This document shows positions 28,009 to 36,882 of a DNA stretch of 44,612 bases, piece after piece. Source of the stretch: DASUFF01 sp036274695 (GTDB lineage Bacteria; UBA10199; JACPAL01; GCA-016699445); assembly GCA_036274695.1 (NCBI GenBank), contig DASUFF010000166.1, positions 1 to 44,612 of the forward strand, in the 5' to 3' direction. The number at the start of each line of letters is the position of its first letter. Positions within the stretch are counted from its first letter, which is position 1. The position numbers and the translations under genes were made by a program. The notes beneath the pieces were generated by a model that saw only the letters and a program-made list of their open reading frames with translations, ran no database searches and was not told where the DNA came from.

Positions 28009-28136
28009 GCGTCAAAAACTCACCATTCGGGTTTGTTTTTACCCTCTTATTTTTCTTAAGCTTTTCACTTTTGCCCCCCTACCCCGTCATCTTTCCGATA
28101 AATTTCAAATACTTGCCTGTATACTTTTGAATACGG
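28009..28136 (+). promoter_or_regulatory. Upstream region of the giant surface-protein gene with blocks shared with its paralog
   Basis: This T-rich stretch holds, in order, GCGTCAAA (28009), CATTCGGGT (28024), ACCCTCTT (28041), GTCATCT (28086) and GAATACGG (28129). Equivalent blocks occur in the same order at 34349-34426 upstream of the paralogous gene, with different spacing. GGGT and ACCC in the second and third blocks form a dyad. They may be activator sites or remnants of a shared ancestral promoter. Confidence 0.5.
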
Positions 28137-28142
28137 CCGCTT

Positions 28143-28158
28143 TGGCATTCGTCTTGCT
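28143..28158 (+). promoter_or_regulatory. Sigma-54 (-24/-12) promoter
   Basis: TGGCATTCGTCTTGCT fits the RpoN consensus (TGGCAC-N5-TTGCW) with correct GG/GC spacing. The expected transcription start, about 12 nt after the GC, is within 2-3 nt of the ATG at 28171, implying an almost leaderless mRNA. The same element with one base change precedes the paralog (34448-34463). Confidence 0.75.
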
Positions 28159-28170
28159 CAAAAAGAAGCC

Positions 28171-31100
28171 ATGAAAACAAATCCCTCCTTCGCAGCGGCG
28201 CCGTGTACCACCCGAAAGCCGTCCGCCCTCCTCCGGCGATGGAAGCTCAAGCTTCTCGCCGGATTTTTTATTTTGGGGGCGGCTCCGGCAGCGAACGCGG
28301 CGCTGATCAATGTCGACACCGTCTGCCAGTGCGGCTTCCCGGACAGCGGCGGCGGCTCCTGCGCCACGACGAGCGTTTCCGGCGTCCCCGTCAACTGCGC
28401 GGGGCTCGGGATCGCGGGCGACGGCGACGGCTTCTGCTCCTTCGGCGAGGCCATCATGGCGGCCGAACAGAACCAGGACGTCGACGGCTGCAGCGGGGCC
28501 AACGTCAGCGGCCCCTACGACCCCTTGGGCGACACCGTCATCCTGCCCTCCGGCCAGAACTTCATCTTTACGGCCCCCGATAATTTCGACCCGGACATCG
28601 GACCGAACGGCCTGCCCGTCGTCCGCCAATTGCTCCTGGTCGAGGGCTCCGGCAGCCGCCTCTTCCGCGATCCGGGGGCCGACAACGACGTCTTCCTGCG
28701 CTTCTTCGAGGTCAATGGCCTCCTGTCCGTCAACAAACTGACCTTCGAGAACGGCAACCCCGGCTGCGACGCCTCCTATTGCGGGGACGGCATCGTCCAG
28801 GGCGACAACGAAGACTGCGACGTAAAGGTCTGCGAGAACTCGAACACCCCCTGCACCTCCGACGACGAATGCGACGGCAGCGCCTGCATCTCCGGAAACA
28901 ACAACGACGGCGTCGGCTGCAGCGCCGACTGCCGCCACGAGAGCTGCGGCGACGGCGTGCTCGACCCGGGAGAGCAGTGCGATCCCACGCAGACCTGCGC
29001 CCTGACGGGCGAGGACTGCTCCGGCGGCGGATTCTGCCCGTCCGTCCAAGTCTGCTTCGATCCCAACGGCAATGCGACCGACACGCCGTGTCCCTTCGCA
29101 ACCAGCTGCGAACAAATCTTCGGCCCCGGCTCCTTCTGCGATTTCACGACCCAGGCCTGCGAATCGGCGGATCCGGACTGCAGCGGCGACTGCGAACACC
29201 TCATCAACGGCAGCCTTTGCGGCAACGGCATTCAAAATGCCGGCGAGGGCTGCGACAACGGGGCCCGCTGCGTGAGCAACATCGACGGTTCCATCGGAGC
29301 CGACTGCACGACGTCTCCCATCAGCTGCGGCCGGACGGAAACCTGCCAGCCGGTGGCCGGCGACGGCTGCGACGAGTTCTGCAATCTCGAAACCTGCGGC
29401 AACGGCGTGATCGACGACGGCGAGCAATGCGATCCGGGCGGCATCTGCGTCAACTCCGACCATAACCCTTACGAGCCGGAACGCCCCTGCACCACCGACG
29501 CCGAGTGCCAGGCCATCGGCAGCCCCAGCGATTCCTGCGCCCCCCGCACCGGCGGGACCCGCGCCGGCGGCGGCAGCTGCAACGAATGCCAGCTCGGCGC
29601 CTACGGCCGGTGCTACGACGCCGGAGCCATCCTCGCGGGAAGCCTCGACTTCGAAGGCGACAGCGGCCCCGCGACGGGCCATTGTTCCCTGACGGGCAAG
29701 CAATGCGATCCGAACGGCCCCAATACCTGCATCCCCATCGACAGCCAGGAACCCAATGTCTGCATTCCGGACGACAACGGCGGCGGCGACGGCGGAGGCG
29801 CGGCCTTCCTGGAGATCAGCAACTCGACCTTCGTGAAGAACGCGACCACGACCCCCGACGCCACCCTGACGGACCCCCCGACGCCCGTCGGCATGTCCTC
29901 CGGCGTGGCCGGAGCGGTCTTAGGCGGCGTCCTGTCCACCGTCCACATCACCGACACCACGTTCTCCAAAAACGCCTCGATCGTGGGCGGCGCCTTCCTG
30001 GGCCTCGCGAACCAGGAAGTCACCATCGCCCGGTCCACCTTCAACGACAACGTCGTCGTCCACGACAACTTCACCGGCGACAGCGACGGCGGCGACGTGA
30101 TCGCCTCCGGCGTGGGCGGCGCGATCGCGGCGGCCCTTTCGAACGTGAAGATCTCCGAGAGCGCCATCCATCATAACTTCGCCAGCCAGAATTCGGCCTT
30201 CCCCGGCCAGTTCGGCGGCGGCATCGCCTCCATCTGCAGCGATTTCGACGTGAGCAACAGCTCCCTCTTCGGCAACGAAGCCCAGTTGGGCGGCGGCATC
30301 TTCGCCAACTACGGCCTCTTAAACTGCAGCATCTTCCTGGGAGAGATCGAGTTCGGCGGCGACGACAACCCGTTCACCGAGCTCCTCGTCTCCCGCGTCC
30401 TCGACTCCGAAATGAGGATCGGCAACAGCACGCTGACCGAAAACCTGGCCTCCGAGGAAGGCGGCGGCATCCACACCATGATCGACACCTCCGACAAGGT
30501 CCTCATGCAGGAGACGATCCTGGGCCGCAACGGGCTCTACGACGTCTCCGGGACGAGCGGCCCGAACTGCGAGGGCGCCATCACCTCCCTGGACTACAAC
30601 CTGATCGGCGCGGACCTGACCGGATGCTCCTTCCTGGCCGCCAGCCACGACCAGGTGGCCGATCCGGACCTCGAGGCCTGCGACGACTCCGATCCGACGC
30701 CGGGCCGGCAGTCCTGCCTGCCCACGCTCAGCAGCCCCGCCAACGACCGCGGCGGCCCCGACTGCACGGCCTACGACCAGTACGGAATCGACCGCTACGG
30801 CGTGGACGGCCACTGCGACGTCGGCGCGCGCGAGCGGAACGGCGAAGACTGCGGCAACGGCATCGCCGAGTCCCCGTCGGAGAGCTGCGACGACGGCAGC
30901 CAGTGCGACAACGGCGCGGACTGCACCTTCGATCCGTCCGTATGCGCGACGATCGGCAGCGGCGCCTGCGCCCCGCGCAGCGGCGACGGCTGCGACAGCA
31001 CCTGCATCCTGGAATCCTGTGGCAACAGCGTCGTCGACGCCGGCGAGCAGTGCGACGACGGCAACCTCGACAACTTCGACGCCTGCAACAACGCCTGCCT

Positions 31101-34100
31101 GAACACGTTCTGCGGAGACGCCATCACGAACGACGGAGCCGACCTGGCGGGCGCCGAGGCCTGCGACGACGGAAATGCCGACGATCTCGACTTCTGCCGC
31201 GACGACTGCACCGTCCCCGTCTGCGGCGACACCACCGTTTCGATCCACGCCGGCGAGGAATGCGAGGACGGCGTCACCGTCCTGCCCTCCGGCGCCTCCT
31301 GCGTGAACTGCCGGATCGTTCCGGGAGGCGGGAGTTCGGGCGGCGGATTCTGCGGCGACAGCATCATCCAAGGCGGCGAGGAGTGCGACAACGGCGCCTC
31401 CAACAGCGACTCCGTCGCGGACGCCTGCCGTACCAACTGCCAGCTCGCCCACTGCGGCGACGACGTTTTGGATTCGGGAGAAGACTGCGACGACGGAGGC
31501 CTGTATCCGTTCGACGGCTGCACCCAGTACTGCAAGAACAACCTCTGCGGCGACGGCATCCGCAACATCGACGGCCCCGGCTTCGAGGAATGCGACGATG
31601 CCAACATGAACAACAACGACTTCTGCTACACGTGCTTCGACGCCCATTGCGGCGACGCGCACGTGCAGGCGGTGATCGGCGAGGAGTGCGACAACGGCAG
31701 CCTCTGCGTGGGCGGGGCGAACGACGGGCTGGCCTGCGAGGAAGCCTTCCAGTGCCCGGGCGGCGTCTGCACGCCCCAGGACGGCGCCACGTGCACCGCG
31801 ACCTGCCAGCTGAAGAGCTGCGGCGACGGCGTCCTCGATGACGGCGAGGAATGCGACGACCACAACAACATCACCGGCGACGGCTGCACCAGCACCTGCC
31901 AGGACGAAGAGTGCGGCGACGGCATCCTCTCGCTCCTGGTCGGCGAACAATGCGAGCCCCCGAGCACGGGCAGCTGCGACGAGAGCTGCCATCTCATCCC
32001 TGAGACGCCCCCGAACTGCGGCAACGGCGTGCTCGAAACCGGGCTCGGCGAGGAGTGCGATGACGGCAACACCAACGCCTTGGACGGCTGCAACAGCCTC
32101 TGCCAGAGCGAGGAATGCGGCGACGGCATCGTCCAGATCGCCTTGGGCGAACAGTGCGACGACGGCGGAACGGCGGCCGGAGACGGCTGCGACTCCGACT
32201 GCCGGCTCGAATCCTGCGGCGACGGAACGGTCCAGTCGCCCGCGGAAGAGTGCGACGACGGCAACACCAACGCCTTGGACGGCTGCAACGGCCTTTGCCA
32301 GACGGAAGATTGCGGCGACGGCGTGGTTCAGGCCGCCCTGGGCGAGCAATGCGACGACGGCGGAACGGCGGCCGGAGACGGCTGCTCGGCCACCTGCCAG
32401 AACGAAGTCGCCCCGGCCTGCGGCGACGGCATCCTCCAGGGAGGCGAAGACTGCGACGACGACAATCTGGTTCCCGGCGACGGCTGCAGCCCCACCTGCA
32501 CCGATGAAGTCTGCGGCGACGGCATCGTCACCGCGGTCTTCGGCGAGGAATGCGACGACGGCGGCACGACGGACGGCGACGGCTGCTCTTCGACGTGCAA
32601 GGACGAAATCGCGCCGGATTGCGGCGACGGCAACCTGGACCCCGGCGAGGACTGCGACGACCACAACAACATCACCGGCGACGGCTGCACCAGCACCTGC
32701 GAAACGGAAGTCTGCGGCGACGGCATCGTCTCGGCCCTGATCGGCGAGGAATGCGACGACGGCGGAACCTCCGATGGCGACGGATGTTCGGAAGTCTGCA
32801 AGAACGAGGTGGCCCCGCGCTGCGGCGACGGCATCCTGCAGGGAGGCGAAGACTGCGACGACGGAAATAACAACGCGCTCGACGGCTGCAACGGCCTCTG
32901 CCAGGACGAAAGCTGCGGCGACGGCTTCGTGGAGACCGCCCTGGGCGAGGACTGCGAACCGCCCTCGGTGGGCTCGTGCGACAGCGCCTGCCACGACATC
33001 CCGCCCGCCCTCCCCGTCTGCGGCGACGGCAATCAGGATCCCGGCGAGGATTGCGACGACGGCAACGACGTCAACGAAGACGGCTGCTCCAACCTCTGCC
33101 ACCTGCCCCGCTGCGGCGACGGCATCACGCAGACGGCCACCGAGCAGTGCGACGACGGAAACGCCAACCCGAACGACGACTGCACGAACGCCTGCCGCTT
33201 CGCGACCTGCGGCGACGGCATCATCAATTCCTTCGGCGATTCCAACGAGCAATGCGACGACGGGGACTCGAACGACCTGGACGACTGCCGGAACGATTGC
33301 TCGAACCCCACCTGCGGAGACGGAACGGTTTCCATCTATGCCGGCGAGGAATGCGATCCGGAGGACGGCGTCGATTACGCGTCCTTCGGCCTCATCTGCA
33401 TCAACTGCGAGCTGGAAGGCGGAGGCAACACGCCCTCGCCTTACTGCGGCGACGGCAACGTGGACTCGGGAGAAGAATGCGACGACGGGAACAGCGTCAA
33501 CACCGACGCCTGCACCAACGCCTGCACCGACGCCGTCTGCGGCGACGACGCCACGGGCCCCGGCGAGGAATGCGACGACGGGAACAGCGTCAACACCGAC
33601 GCCTGCACGAACGCCTGCACCAGCGCGGTCTGCGGGGACGGCGTGACCTACGCCGGCTTCGAGCAGTGCGACGACGGCAATACCTTAGACGGCGACGGTT
33701 GCGACTCGGATTGCATGAACGAAACGCCCACCGAACCCGAAGGCGGCGGCGTCTGCGGCAACGGCATCATCGAGAGCGGCGAAACCTGCGACAACGGCGT
33801 GGCCAACTCGAACGAGCCCGACCGCGCCTGCCGCACCGATTGCAGCGCCCAGCGCTGCGGCGACGACATCGTGGACTCCGAATTGGGAGAAGAGTGCGAC
33901 GGCAACCGTGTGGATTGCGATCCCGACACCTGCAAGATCGACGCCTGTGCGGCGATCGCCGCGGACGCCCGAAGCGTGGCAACCCGGGACGACTTGGCCA
34001 ATTTCCTGAAGAAGTACGACGTCGGGCTGGACGGTCATTCCAACGTGGCCGGCTTCGAGGATTGCGTCATCATCTTCAGCGCCGGCGGACAGGTCGATGT

Positions 34101-34275
34101 GGACGACATTACGTCGTTGGCCGACAACAGTTCCGGTTGCTCGCTGGCCCGGACCGATAAGACCGCGGCCGCGTCGTCTTTCCCCCTGCTCGCCCTCTTC
34201 CTGGCTCCGGCCGGTCTGATGGGCTTAAAGAGGCTGAGAGGCAGGCGGGTCTACGTCAGGTCGCGAAGTAAGTAA
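28171..34275 (+). CDS. Giant secreted DUF4215 Cys-rich repeat / beta-helix protein with C-terminal anchor
   Basis: A 2034-residue predicted surface protein. A long n-region and hydrophobic LKLLAGFFILGAAPAANA form the signal peptide. Then comes a CSFGEAI motif (a variant of the CSLREA motif found before beta-helix/choice-of-anchor Q regions), four Cys-rich units (about residues 204-430), a beta-helix segment of about 540-885 with repeated S-x-F-x-x-N-x-A and GGGI turns, then about 29 more DUF4215 units of the form CGDG...GEECDDGN...DGC...C. The C-terminus NNSSGCSLARTDK, TM helix SFPLLALFLAPAGLMGL and KRLRGRR make a Gly-Cys/TM/basic sorting signal like MYXO-CTERM. Very acidic and disulfide-rich; adhesion or envelope coating is plausible but unproven. 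A strong terminator follows. Confidence 0.9.
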   Translation: MKTNPSFAAAPCTTRKPSALLRRWKLKLLAGFFILGAAPAANAALINVDTVCQCGFPDSGGGSCATTSVSGVPVNCAGLGIAGDGDGFCSFGEAIMAAEQNQDVDGCSGANVSGPYDPLGDTVILPSGQNFIFTAPDNFDPDIGPNGLPVVRQLLLVEGSGSRLFRDPGADNDVFLRFFEVNGLLSVNKLTFENGNPGCDASYCGDGIVQGDNEDCDVKVCENSNTPCTSDDECDGSACISGNNNDGVGCSADCRHESCGDGVLDPGEQCDPTQTCALTGEDCSGGGFCPSVQVCFDPNGNATDTPCPFATSCEQIFGPGSFCDFTTQACESADPDCSGDCEHLINGSLCGNGIQNAGEGCDNGARCVSNIDGSIGADCTTSPISCGRTETCQPVAGDGCDEFCNLETCGNGVIDDGEQCDPGGICVNSDHNPYEPERPCTTDAECQAIGSPSDSCAPRTGGTRAGGGSCNECQLGAYGRCYDAGAILAGSLDFEGDSGPATGHCSLTGKQCDPNGPNTCIPIDSQEPNVCIPDDNGGGDGGGAAFLEISNSTFVKNATTTPDATLTDPPTPVGMSSGVAGAVLGGVLSTVHITDTTFSKNASIVGGAFLGLANQEVTIARSTFNDNVVVHDNFTGDSDGGDVIASGVGGAIAAALSNVKISESAIHHNFASQNSAFPGQFGGGIASICSDFDVSNSSLFGNEAQLGGGIFANYGLLNCSIFLGEIEFGGDDNPFTELLVSRVLDSEMRIGNSTLTENLASEEGGGIHTMIDTSDKVLMQETILGRNGLYDVSGTSGPNCEGAITSLDYNLIGADLTGCSFLAASHDQVADPDLEACDDSDPTPGRQSCLPTLSSPANDRGGPDCTAYDQYGIDRYGVDGHCDVGARERNGEDCGNGIAESPSESCDDGSQCDNGADCTFDPSVCATIGSGACAPRSGDGCDSTCILESCGNSVVDAGEQCDDGNLDNFDACNNACLNTFCGDAITNDGADLAGAEACDDGNADDLDFCRDDCTVPVCGDTTVSIHAGEECEDGVTVLPSGASCVNCRIVPGGGSSGGGFCGDSIIQGGEECDNGASNSDSVADACRTNCQLAHCGDDVLDSGEDCDDGGLYPFDGCTQYCKNNLCGDGIRNIDGPGFEECDDANMNNNDFCYTCFDAHCGDAHVQAVIGEECDNGSLCVGGANDGLACEEAFQCPGGVCTPQDGATCTATCQLKSCGDGVLDDGEECDDHNNITGDGCTSTCQDEECGDGILSLLVGEQCEPPSTGSCDESCHLIPETPPNCGNGVLETGLGEECDDGNTNALDGCNSLCQSEECGDGIVQIALGEQCDDGGTAAGDGCDSDCRLESCGDGTVQSPAEECDDGNTNALDGCNGLCQTEDCGDGVVQAALGEQCDDGGTAAGDGCSATCQNEVAPACGDGILQGGEDCDDDNLVPGDGCSPTCTDEVCGDGIVTAVFGEECDDGGTTDGDGCSSTCKDEIAPDCGDGNLDPGEDCDDHNNITGDGCTSTCETEVCGDGIVSALIGEECDDGGTSDGDGCSEVCKNEVAPRCGDGILQGGEDCDDGNNNALDGCNGLCQDESCGDGFVETALGEDCEPPSVGSCDSACHDIPPALPVCGDGNQDPGEDCDDGNDVNEDGCSNLCHLPRCGDGITQTATEQCDDGNANPNDDCTNACRFATCGDGIINSFGDSNEQCDDGDSNDLDDCRNDCSNPTCGDGTVSIYAGEECDPEDGVDYASFGLICINCELEGGGNTPSPYCGDGNVDSGEECDDGNSVNTDACTNACTDAVCGDDATGPGEECDDGNSVNTDACTNACTSAVCGDGVTYAGFEQCDDGNTLDGDGCDSDCMNETPTEPEGGGVCGNGIIESGETCDNGVANSNEPDRACRTDCSAQRCGDDIVDSELGEECDGNRVDCDPDTCKIDACAAIAADARSVATRDDLANFLKKYDVGLDGHSNVAGFEDCVIIFSAGGQVDVDDITSLADNSSGCSLARTDKTAAASSFPLLALFLAPAGLMGLKRLRGRRVYVRSRSK
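30847..33948 (+). repeat. Tandem DUF4215 coding repeats (about 29 units)
   Basis: Units of about 31-36 codons with the core CGDG, GE[EQD]CDDGN, DGC, C. From roughly 31830 to 33000, units alternate between a form with a two-residue longer first loop (GIVQIALGEQC) and a short form (GVLDDGEEC). Several blocks are near-identical at DNA level, for example around 31854 and 32652, 32060 and 32262, and 33477 and 33567, indicating recent duplication or gene conversion. Confidence 0.85.
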
Positions 34276-34303
34276 GAGCGGACGACAAGAAAAGTTCCGA
34301 AGA

Positions 34304-34341
34304 AAACGCCCTGTGCCGCAGGCACAGGGCGTTTCGCTTTT
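34304..34341 (+). terminator. Rho-independent terminator after the giant gene
   Basis: A perfect 14-bp stem (AAACGCCCTGTGCC with GGCACAGGGCGTTT) with loop GCA, followed by a T-rich tail (CGCTTTTA), starting 28 nt after the stop codon. Confidence 0.88.
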
Positions 34342-34348
34342 ACTTGCC

Positions 34349-34426
34349 GCGTCAAATTCTCGTTCATTCCGGGTGACTCCAAACCCACCCTCTTTCAACG
34401 TCATCTAAAAAACCAATGAATACCGG
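34349..34426 (+). promoter_or_regulatory. Upstream blocks shared with the giant-gene promoter region
   Basis: Contains GCGTCAAA (34349), CATTCCGGGT (34365), ACCCTCTT (34387), GTCATCT (34400) and GAATACCGG (34418), in the same order as at 28009-28136. Spacing is compressed by about 35 nt relative to the first gene. Confidence 0.5.
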
Positions 34427-34447
34427 CTCATTCCAAATGCCGCGCCG

Positions 34448-34463
34448 TGGCATGCGTCTTGCT
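34448..34463 (+). promoter_or_regulatory. Sigma-54 (-24/-12) promoter
   Basis: TGGCATGCGTCTTGCT, identical at 15 of 16 positions to 28143-28158 while the immediate flanks differ. The predicted transcript start falls about 6 nt before the ATG at 34480, again leaving almost no leader. Confidence 0.75.
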
Positions 34464-34479
34464 TCTTCAATCGATCACT

Positions 34480-36654
34480 ATGAAAAACAAACCCTATCTC
34501 CCCCGCATCGCAGCGTCATGGCCCCTCGCAGGTCTGGTCTTAGTCTTCGTGTCCTTCGGCGCCCCGAAAGCCTGGTCCGCCACCCTTCACGTCGACACCG
34601 CCGCCCAATGCGACGCCGCCCCCTGCGACGGGGACGACGGCGAGGAGGGTTGTTCGTTCGGCGAGGCGATCACCGCCGTCGATCTCCGAACCGACATCGG
34701 CGATTGCATCAACGACGGGCCGGACGGCTACGGCGTGAACGACACGATCCACCTCCCGGAAGGCGAGACGCTCGTTTTCGCATACCCGGACCATTCCGAC
34801 ACCGGCCCGACGGGCTTGCCCGTCCTCTACCGCTCAGTCACCATCCACGGCCACGGCGCCACCCTCGAGCGGGGATCGATCAACATCGGGGACGACGTCT
34901 TCATCAACAACAATCTGCGTTTCTTCGAGATCACCTCGGGAATGGACCCCGACCAAAACGAATCGAGCTTCATTTTCGAGGGCGCCGAGGTCCTGGTCTT
35001 CTGGGACGACACCTCTTTCGTGGGAGGCAACCCCGGGTGCGGCTTCCCGGACATCGTCGGAAAAATCCCCACGGACTCCGTTCCGTCGCGCGGAGGAAGG
35101 GCCCTGGCCTACGACGGCTACTGCCATGTCGGCGGCGCCGGGTACGTGAGCGGCAGCGGGATCTACGTCTCGTTCGACCGGACGACGTTTAAGAACAATG
35201 AGGTCAACTTAAACGAATGGTACGCTTCGCCGCTCGGAGGCGCCCTCTTCATCGACGGAGGCGCCTTCGGGATGGCCAACGTCACCCGAAGCGTGTTCAC
35301 GGGAAACAAGGCCCCCGCCGGCGGCGCCATCTACGCCGGTGCCGGCGTCCAAATGGCGATCGCCGAATCCACATTCGCCGATAACGAGGCCCAAGTGCTG
35401 GATTTCGAGGACCAGCCCCGCACAGGCTACACCGCGGACGGAAAAATGGGGGGAGCGGTCTTCATGGAAGGCCCCGCCCTCACGGTGAGCGGCAGCTCCT
35501 TCTTCAGAAACCGCGCCGGCATCGCGGGCGCCATCGCCCTGCGCGGCCAGACGGCCAGCATGACCAACACCACCTTCTTCGAAAACGTCGCCGACTTCTT
35601 CGGAGGCGCGGTGGCCGCCGTCCCGGTCCCGTATAACTACAGAGATCTCCACGGGCCGGACATCCCCAGCACCTATTCCGGATTCTCCCAATACGCCGTC
35701 AGCGCCTTCAGCCGCTTCGGCACGTCTCCGAATGCGAACCTTCAACACGTCACGGCCGTCGGCAACGCCGCGGGCCCGGGACCGGAAACCCTCCCGGCGG
35801 TCTCCGCCGGGGGCGGCGTGGCCAATCTGGGCGCGGGCGTCGTCTCCCTGAAAAGTCTGATCCTGACGAACAACACCGTGGCCGGCGGCGGCTCGGGCCC
35901 GGATTGCTACGGGGCCTTCGTCTCCTACGGCACCAACGACGCGAATTGGCCCGTCGCGGACGGGACGTGCGTGCTTGCCATCGCGCCCGGCGCGCCCGGC
36001 GACATTTCCGCCGATCCCGTCCTGAAGCCCTGCAATCCCGACACGGCCGCCGCCGGCGCCGCGTCCTGCGATCCCGATACGACCAGCCCCCTTCTCGAAG
36101 CGGCCTTGGCCTGCCCCTCCGAGGACCAGCACCACACCGCGCGCGTGCCGGAGAAATGCACGGTGGGCGCCATTGAAGTGAAAATGCCGGTGACGACCGT
36201 CACCGAGGGCGTGACCTGCGGCAACGGCCAGTTGGACTCCGGCGAAGAGTGCGACGACGGCGAGGCGCACAACAGCAACGATCCCGACGGCGCCTGCCGC
36301 ACCGATTGCACCCGGAGGACCTGCGGCGACGGCATCGTGGACACGGCTTCGGGGGAGGAATGCGAGCCGTCCGAAGACCCTCTCAATTGCCGGTCGGACT
36401 GTACCATCGACCTGTGCTTCATGGTGAAGGCCGACGCCCTGCGCGTGGGATCTGGCGACATGAAACTCTCGGAATATCTGGCGAAATACGGCATCAATCC
36501 GTCGACCGGCTGCTCGGCGAAGCCGGAAGTCAACCAATGCCAGCCTCTTTCGAGCCTGGGCGGGCCCGGCAGCGACCATGCGGACTTCACGGTCAACAAC
36601 GAGGCGTGCTTGACCACCGCGGGCTCGGGCGGAGGATGTTCCTTGATACGCTAG
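34480..36654 (+). CDS. Secreted beta-helix protein with two DUF4215 units; C-terminal anchor missing
   Basis: A 724-residue paralog of the 28171 protein. From ATG 34480 the signal peptide is SWPLAGLVLVFVSFGAPKAWSA; then TLHVDTAAQC and the CSFGEAITA motif; a right-handed beta-helix region (about residues 230-560) with GGALFIDGG, TRSVFTGNKAPAGGAIY and SSFFRNRAGIAGAIAL turns; then two DUF4215-like units (CGNGQLDSGEECDDG and CGDGIVDTASGEEC); and a tail domain CTIDLCFMVKADALRV similar to the end of the giant protein. It stops as GSGGGCSLIR: the Gly-Cys motif is kept but the TM helix and Arg cluster are absent, and no anchor coding remains downstream. Function unknown; likely released or held differently from its paralog. 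Confidence 0.88.
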   Translation: MKNKPYLPRIAASWPLAGLVLVFVSFGAPKAWSATLHVDTAAQCDAAPCDGDDGEEGCSFGEAITAVDLRTDIGDCINDGPDGYGVNDTIHLPEGETLVFAYPDHSDTGPTGLPVLYRSVTIHGHGATLERGSINIGDDVFINNNLRFFEITSGMDPDQNESSFIFEGAEVLVFWDDTSFVGGNPGCGFPDIVGKIPTDSVPSRGGRALAYDGYCHVGGAGYVSGSGIYVSFDRTTFKNNEVNLNEWYASPLGGALFIDGGAFGMANVTRSVFTGNKAPAGGAIYAGAGVQMAIAESTFADNEAQVLDFEDQPRTGYTADGKMGGAVFMEGPALTVSGSSFFRNRAGIAGAIALRGQTASMTNTTFFENVADFFGGAVAAVPVPYNYRDLHGPDIPSTYSGFSQYAVSAFSRFGTSPNANLQHVTAVGNAAGPGPETLPAVSAGGGVANLGAGVVSLKSLILTNNTVAGGGSGPDCYGAFVSYGTNDANWPVADGTCVLAIAPGAPGDISADPVLKPCNPDTAAAGAASCDPDTTSPLLEAALACPSEDQHHTARVPEKCTVGAIEVKMPVTTVTEGVTCGNGQLDSGEECDDGEAHNSNDPDGACRTDCTRRTCGDGIVDTASGEECEPSEDPLNCRSDCTIDLCFMVKADALRVGSGDMKLSEYLAKYGINPSTGCSAKPEVNQCQPLSSLGGPGSDHADFTVNNEACLTTAGSGGGCSLIR

Positions 36655-36674
36655 ACGTGATCCGAAGGCGGGGC

Positions 36675-36842
36675 TTATTTGGCCATGCGTTCGTAGATTT
36701 GGTCTTTTTTGCCGGACTTGATGAGCCGGTCGTTGATGCGGATCTCGCGGAAGGCGACGGCCGTGCAGAAGATCGTCGCGATCAACATGATGACGATCGC
36801 GATGTTGTCGGGTTGGGTGACGATTTCCAGGAAATTATGCAT
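36675..36842 (-). CDS. Small single-pass membrane protein
   Basis: A 55-residue protein from ATG 36842: MHNFLEIVTQPDNIAIVIML opens into one TM helix (IAIVIMLIATIFCTAVAF), then a basic REIRINDRLIKSGKKDQIYE tail. The TQPDN start, single helix and NDRLI stretch recall a short deltaproteobacterial membrane protein often found with respiratory genes, but no such genes are adjacent. It is followed by the stop of the 34480 gene on the other strand, 20 nt away. A TTG upstream would add seven residues with no support. Confidence 0.7.
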   Translation of the reverse strand: MHNFLEIVTQPDNIAIVIMLIATIFCTAVAFREIRINDRLIKSGKKDQIYERMAK

Positions 36843-36854
36843 AATTGCGTGCCC

Positions 36855-36882
36855 TGGTAACAAAGCCCGCGGGCTCTGTCAA
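36855..36882 (-). promoter_or_regulatory. Putative sigma-70 promoter for the small membrane protein
   Basis: A perfect TTGACA (minus strand, 36877-36882), a 16-nt spacer and a weak TTACCA -10 (36855-36860), about 13 nt from the start codon. A second TTGACAGAG lies on the plus strand at 36912 facing the CDP-alcohol transferase gene, but I see no good -10 after it. Confidence 0.4.

Noticed and set aside
30319..33252. A 977-codon minus-strand open frame opposite the giant gene
   Set aside because: It mirrors the periodic CGDG/CDDGN codons on the plus strand, giving a low-complexity Val/Ala-rich product with no fold or start signal. A shadow of the repeats.
30847..33948. Regular DNA repeats that could suggest a CRISPR array
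   Set aside because: Repeats are codon-phased, divergent and translate to a continuous Cys-rich protein; there are no constant repeats with unique spacers.
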